A stretch of DNA of 6,382 bases from JAGLSB01 sp023135955 (GTDB lineage Bacteria; Bacteroidota; Bacteroidia; Bacteroidales; GCA-2748055), in NCBI GenBank assembly GCA_030673645.1, contig DAOVIO010000205.1, positions 1 to 6,382 on the forward strand, written 5' to 3'. This document shows positions 5,609 to 6,382 of this stretch, in pieces. The translations under genes and the position numbers were made by a program. Each line of letters opens with the position of its first letter. Position 1 is the first letter of the stretch. The notes under the pieces were generated by a model. The model saw only the letters and a program-made list of their open reading frames with translations. It was not told the origin of the DNA and did no database searches.

Positions 5609-5637
5609 AATATATAGTGTTACTAACCGCCGGTCAA
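5609..5637 (-). promoter_or_regulatory. Promoter of the TetR-rph operon
   Basis: On the minus strand, the -35 box TTGACC (5637-5632) and the -10 box TATATT (5614-5609) are separated by exactly 17 bp. Transcription should begin near 5602, giving a leader of roughly 33 bases before the TTG start. The -35 box overlaps operator O2 and the start point overlaps operator O1, an arrangement expected for repression by blocking RNA polymerase. The palindromic rifamycin-associated element known upstream of some rph genes was not seen. Confidence 0.8.
5624..5636 (-). promoter_or_regulatory. TetR operator, upstream site O2
   Basis: TAACCGCCGGTCA is a second TRACC-N3-GGTYA palindrome and overlaps the -35 box TTGACC. 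Its centre is 32 bp, about three helical turns, from the centre of O1, so two dimers could bind the same face of the DNA. The two sites are themselves arranged as a larger inverted repeat. Extended by 3 bases on either side, 15 of 19 positions agree. Confidence 0.7.
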
Positions 5638-5711
5638 CAAAAATAAATATAAATAGTTGAAAATCAGCATTATATTGCCAATGAATTACACTATTCGTCC
5701 AATTATATTAA

Positions 5712-5861
5712 TCAGTGCACTGCAGTACTGGTCTTTTTTTAAAAAACATAATCCGGAATGATTGGAATTATTCAAACTTGGTCATGCAATTGCTTCCGCA
5801 ATTTACACGCCAACCCTTCGGGACAGAAAAACAGCTCAACCAGTCGTTATCTTCCCAATAA
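5712..5861 (+). other. Possible gene remnant in GC-richer patch
   Basis: A frame open from 5712 to TAA at 5859-5861 gives a protein-like tail, including NLVMQLLPQFTRQPFGTEK. A minus-strand frame across the same patch (LVELFFCPEGLACKLRK) looks equally protein-like. Neither has a start signal and neither is recognised. The patch is noticeably richer in G and C than its flanks, so it may be decayed coding DNA, but the strand and frame cannot be settled by eye. Confidence 0.25.
5713..5740 (+). terminator. Weak terminator-like hairpin
   Basis: CAGTGC (5713-5718) can pair with GCAGTACTG-end bases GTACTG (5725-5730), using one G-U pair and a six-base loop. GTC and then seven T (5734-5740) follow. 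No + strand gene lies just upstream, so if functional it would only block stray transcription or be left over from a lost gene. Confidence 0.35.
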
Positions 5862-5965
5862 TAGAATAAAAAATATTTTAGATTGTACTGTTAAATTAAA
5901 AGTTAAGAAATTTGGGCCACATATTTTAATAATTCACTAGATGAAAAGTTTACATTGCTTTTTAA

Positions 5966-5996
5966 TTGATATTAATAATATAGTAATTACTATAAA
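5966..5996 (+). promoter_or_regulatory. Probable promoter of the truncated ABC gene
   Basis: TTGATA (5966-5971) and TATAAA (5991-5996) are separated by 19 bp, somewhat longer than ideal. Transcription would begin near 6003, and AGAGGA (6025-6030) then lies 8 bases before the GTG start. In this AT-rich DNA other pairings are possible, for example TTTACA (5949-5954) with TTAATA 17 bp on. Confidence 0.45.
5979..5994. promoter_or_regulatory. Perfect 16-bp palindrome, candidate operator
   Basis: TATAGTAATTACTATA is identical to its own reverse complement over all 16 bases. It fills the spacer and reaches into the -10 box of the likely ABC promoter, 45 bases before the start codon. This is where a dimeric repressor would bind. 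The cognate regulator is not in the window. The high AT content makes palindromes more likely by chance, so the role is inferred from size and position. Confidence 0.5.
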
Positions 5997-6038
5997 GAAA
6001 TTTTAGTTATAGTTTTCTGTCTTTAGAGGAAAAAAATT

Positions 6039-6227
6039 GTGATTAATGTTGAGAATCTTACACAAGTATATACTAATGGCAAAGGTGTTTTTAACTTATC
6101 TTTCACGATAAACAAAGGTGAAGTATTCGGATATCTGGGACCAAACGGGGCTGGAAAAACAACAACTATCAGAAATATGCTTGGATTTTCTAATGCCACA
6201 AAAGGTAAAGTAACTATTAACCTATAG
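6039..6227 (+). pseudogene. Truncated ABC transporter ATPase
   Basis: This is the first quarter of an ABC transporter ATP-binding subunit. VENLTQVYTNGKGVFNLSF is the typical first strand region, INKGEVFGYLGPNGAGKTTT carries the Walker A motif (GPNGAGKTT, residues 34-42, Lys40), and IRNMLGFSNATKGKVTIN leads toward where family members continue with a glycine and the Q-loop region. Instead the frame ends within two codons (CTA TAG). Q-loop, LSGGQ signature, Walker B and H-loop are all absent, so the product cannot hydrolyse ATP as encoded. The GTG start at 6039 is supported by AGAGGA 8 bases upstream. The pattern fits the ATPase of a drug- or peptide-export ABC-2 system. The break coincides with a switch to GC-richer unrelated sequence, consistent with insertion or recombination. 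The rest of the gene may resume beyond the window. Confidence 0.85.
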
Positions 6228-6382
6228 TTCCCACCCTATTTTCGTACCACAGGCATCAATACCTCTGGTAGGGGATGGAAAAGGGGCTTTGAATCTTCAC
6301 TAGATTGTAAATGTCGTTCATCCTCTTTGTGGGTTCCTGGGGGATGACTACCCCGTCATACACCTTGCACTTCTGGTTCCTC
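6222..6382 (-). mobile_element. Probable end of an inserted mobile element
   Basis: From about 6222 the ABC reading frame stops making sense and base composition becomes GC-richer, with CCCACC and GGGGGA-type tracts unlike anything upstream. A minus-strand frame enters from the window edge (6381) and ends at TGA 6258-6256. It gives 41 residues, including KVYDGVVIPQEPTKRMNDIY and LVKIQSPFSIPYQRY. It would be the C-terminal end of a larger protein whose stop lies about 35 bp from the junction, as is usual for a transposase gene near an insertion-sequence end. I do not recognise the family and cannot see the other end or a target duplication, so simple recombination with foreign DNA remains possible. 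Confidence 0.5.

Larger units (their letters stand above)
5641..6038. other. Intergenic region between divergent units
   Basis: This stretch of about 400 bp lies between the TetR-rph promoter and the truncated ABC gene. Most of it is very AT-rich. It contains a weak hairpin plus T-run (5713-5740), a GC-richer patch (about 5790-5850) with short open frames on both strands, and a likely promoter with a perfect palindrome (5966-5996). No full gene with a start, ribosome binding site and recognisable protein is visible. The 60-codon frame from 5758 lacks a ribosome binding site and has an unnatural composition. Confidence 0.7.

Noticed and set aside
5570..5640. Rifamycin-associated element upstream of rph
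   Set aside because: The palindromes present have the form TRACC-N3-GGTYA and do not resemble the GC-rich inverted repeat described for that element.
5758..5940. 60-codon plus-strand frame in the spacer
   Set aside because: It has no ribosome binding site, no promoter at a suitable distance, and a composition unlike real proteins. A different frame over the same DNA looks more protein-like.

Overview
The window looks like a piece of an AT-rich Bacillota chromosome. The signs are GGAGG-type ribosome binding sites, TTG and GTG starts, strong TTGACA/TATAAT-type promoters, and a Rph-type phosphotransferase with a TetR partner as in Bacillus and Clostridia. Genus cannot be fixed from the sequence. 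It reads as an accessory patchwork: intact small units with their own promoters lie between gene fragments and transposon debris.

Left part (1-1950, + strand). A degenerate reading frame (10-189) ends in a 62-bp segment that recurs at 87% identity after the next gene. Between the two copies is a complete unit with its own promoter encoding a divergent patatin-like hydrolase (275-1150). Just after the second copy come another promoter and a type II toxin-antitoxin pair, a Phd/YefM antitoxin (1311-1595) and a RelE/ParE toxin (1606-1929). By eye the patatin gene is clearly more GC-rich than the toxin-antitoxin genes.

Middle (1950-2294). A 43-codon scrap of an IS256/Mutator-family transposase is followed by a dense set of inverted repeats. 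These probably act as terminators between the rightward toxin-antitoxin operon and the leftward operon that ends at 2295.

Right centre (2295-5640, - strand). A two-gene operon encodes a TetR-family regulator (4919-5569, TTG start) and an 875-residue Rph-like ATP-dependent dikinase/phosphotransferase (2295-4922), with an ATGA start/stop overlap. Its promoter carries two near-identical 13-bp TetR-type half-palindromes 32 bp apart, one on the -35 box and one at the predicted start site. The simplest reading is a self-regulated, ligand-induced operon for phosphorylating a rifamycin-like compound.

Right end (5641-6382). About 400 bp of mostly AT-rich intergenic DNA contains a small GC-richer patch and a perfect 16-bp palindrome inside a likely promoter. 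That promoter drives a GTG-started ABC transporter ATPase gene, which is cut off after about 61 codons. Unrelated, GC-richer DNA replaces it from about 6222 to the window end and carries the C-terminal end of an unrecognised minus-strand frame, probably a mobile element.

No rRNA, tRNA or CRISPR array was seen. No convincing wholly new system is visible. The best leads are the structured repeat around the patatin unit, the TetR operator architecture of the rph operon, and the interrupted ABC gene.
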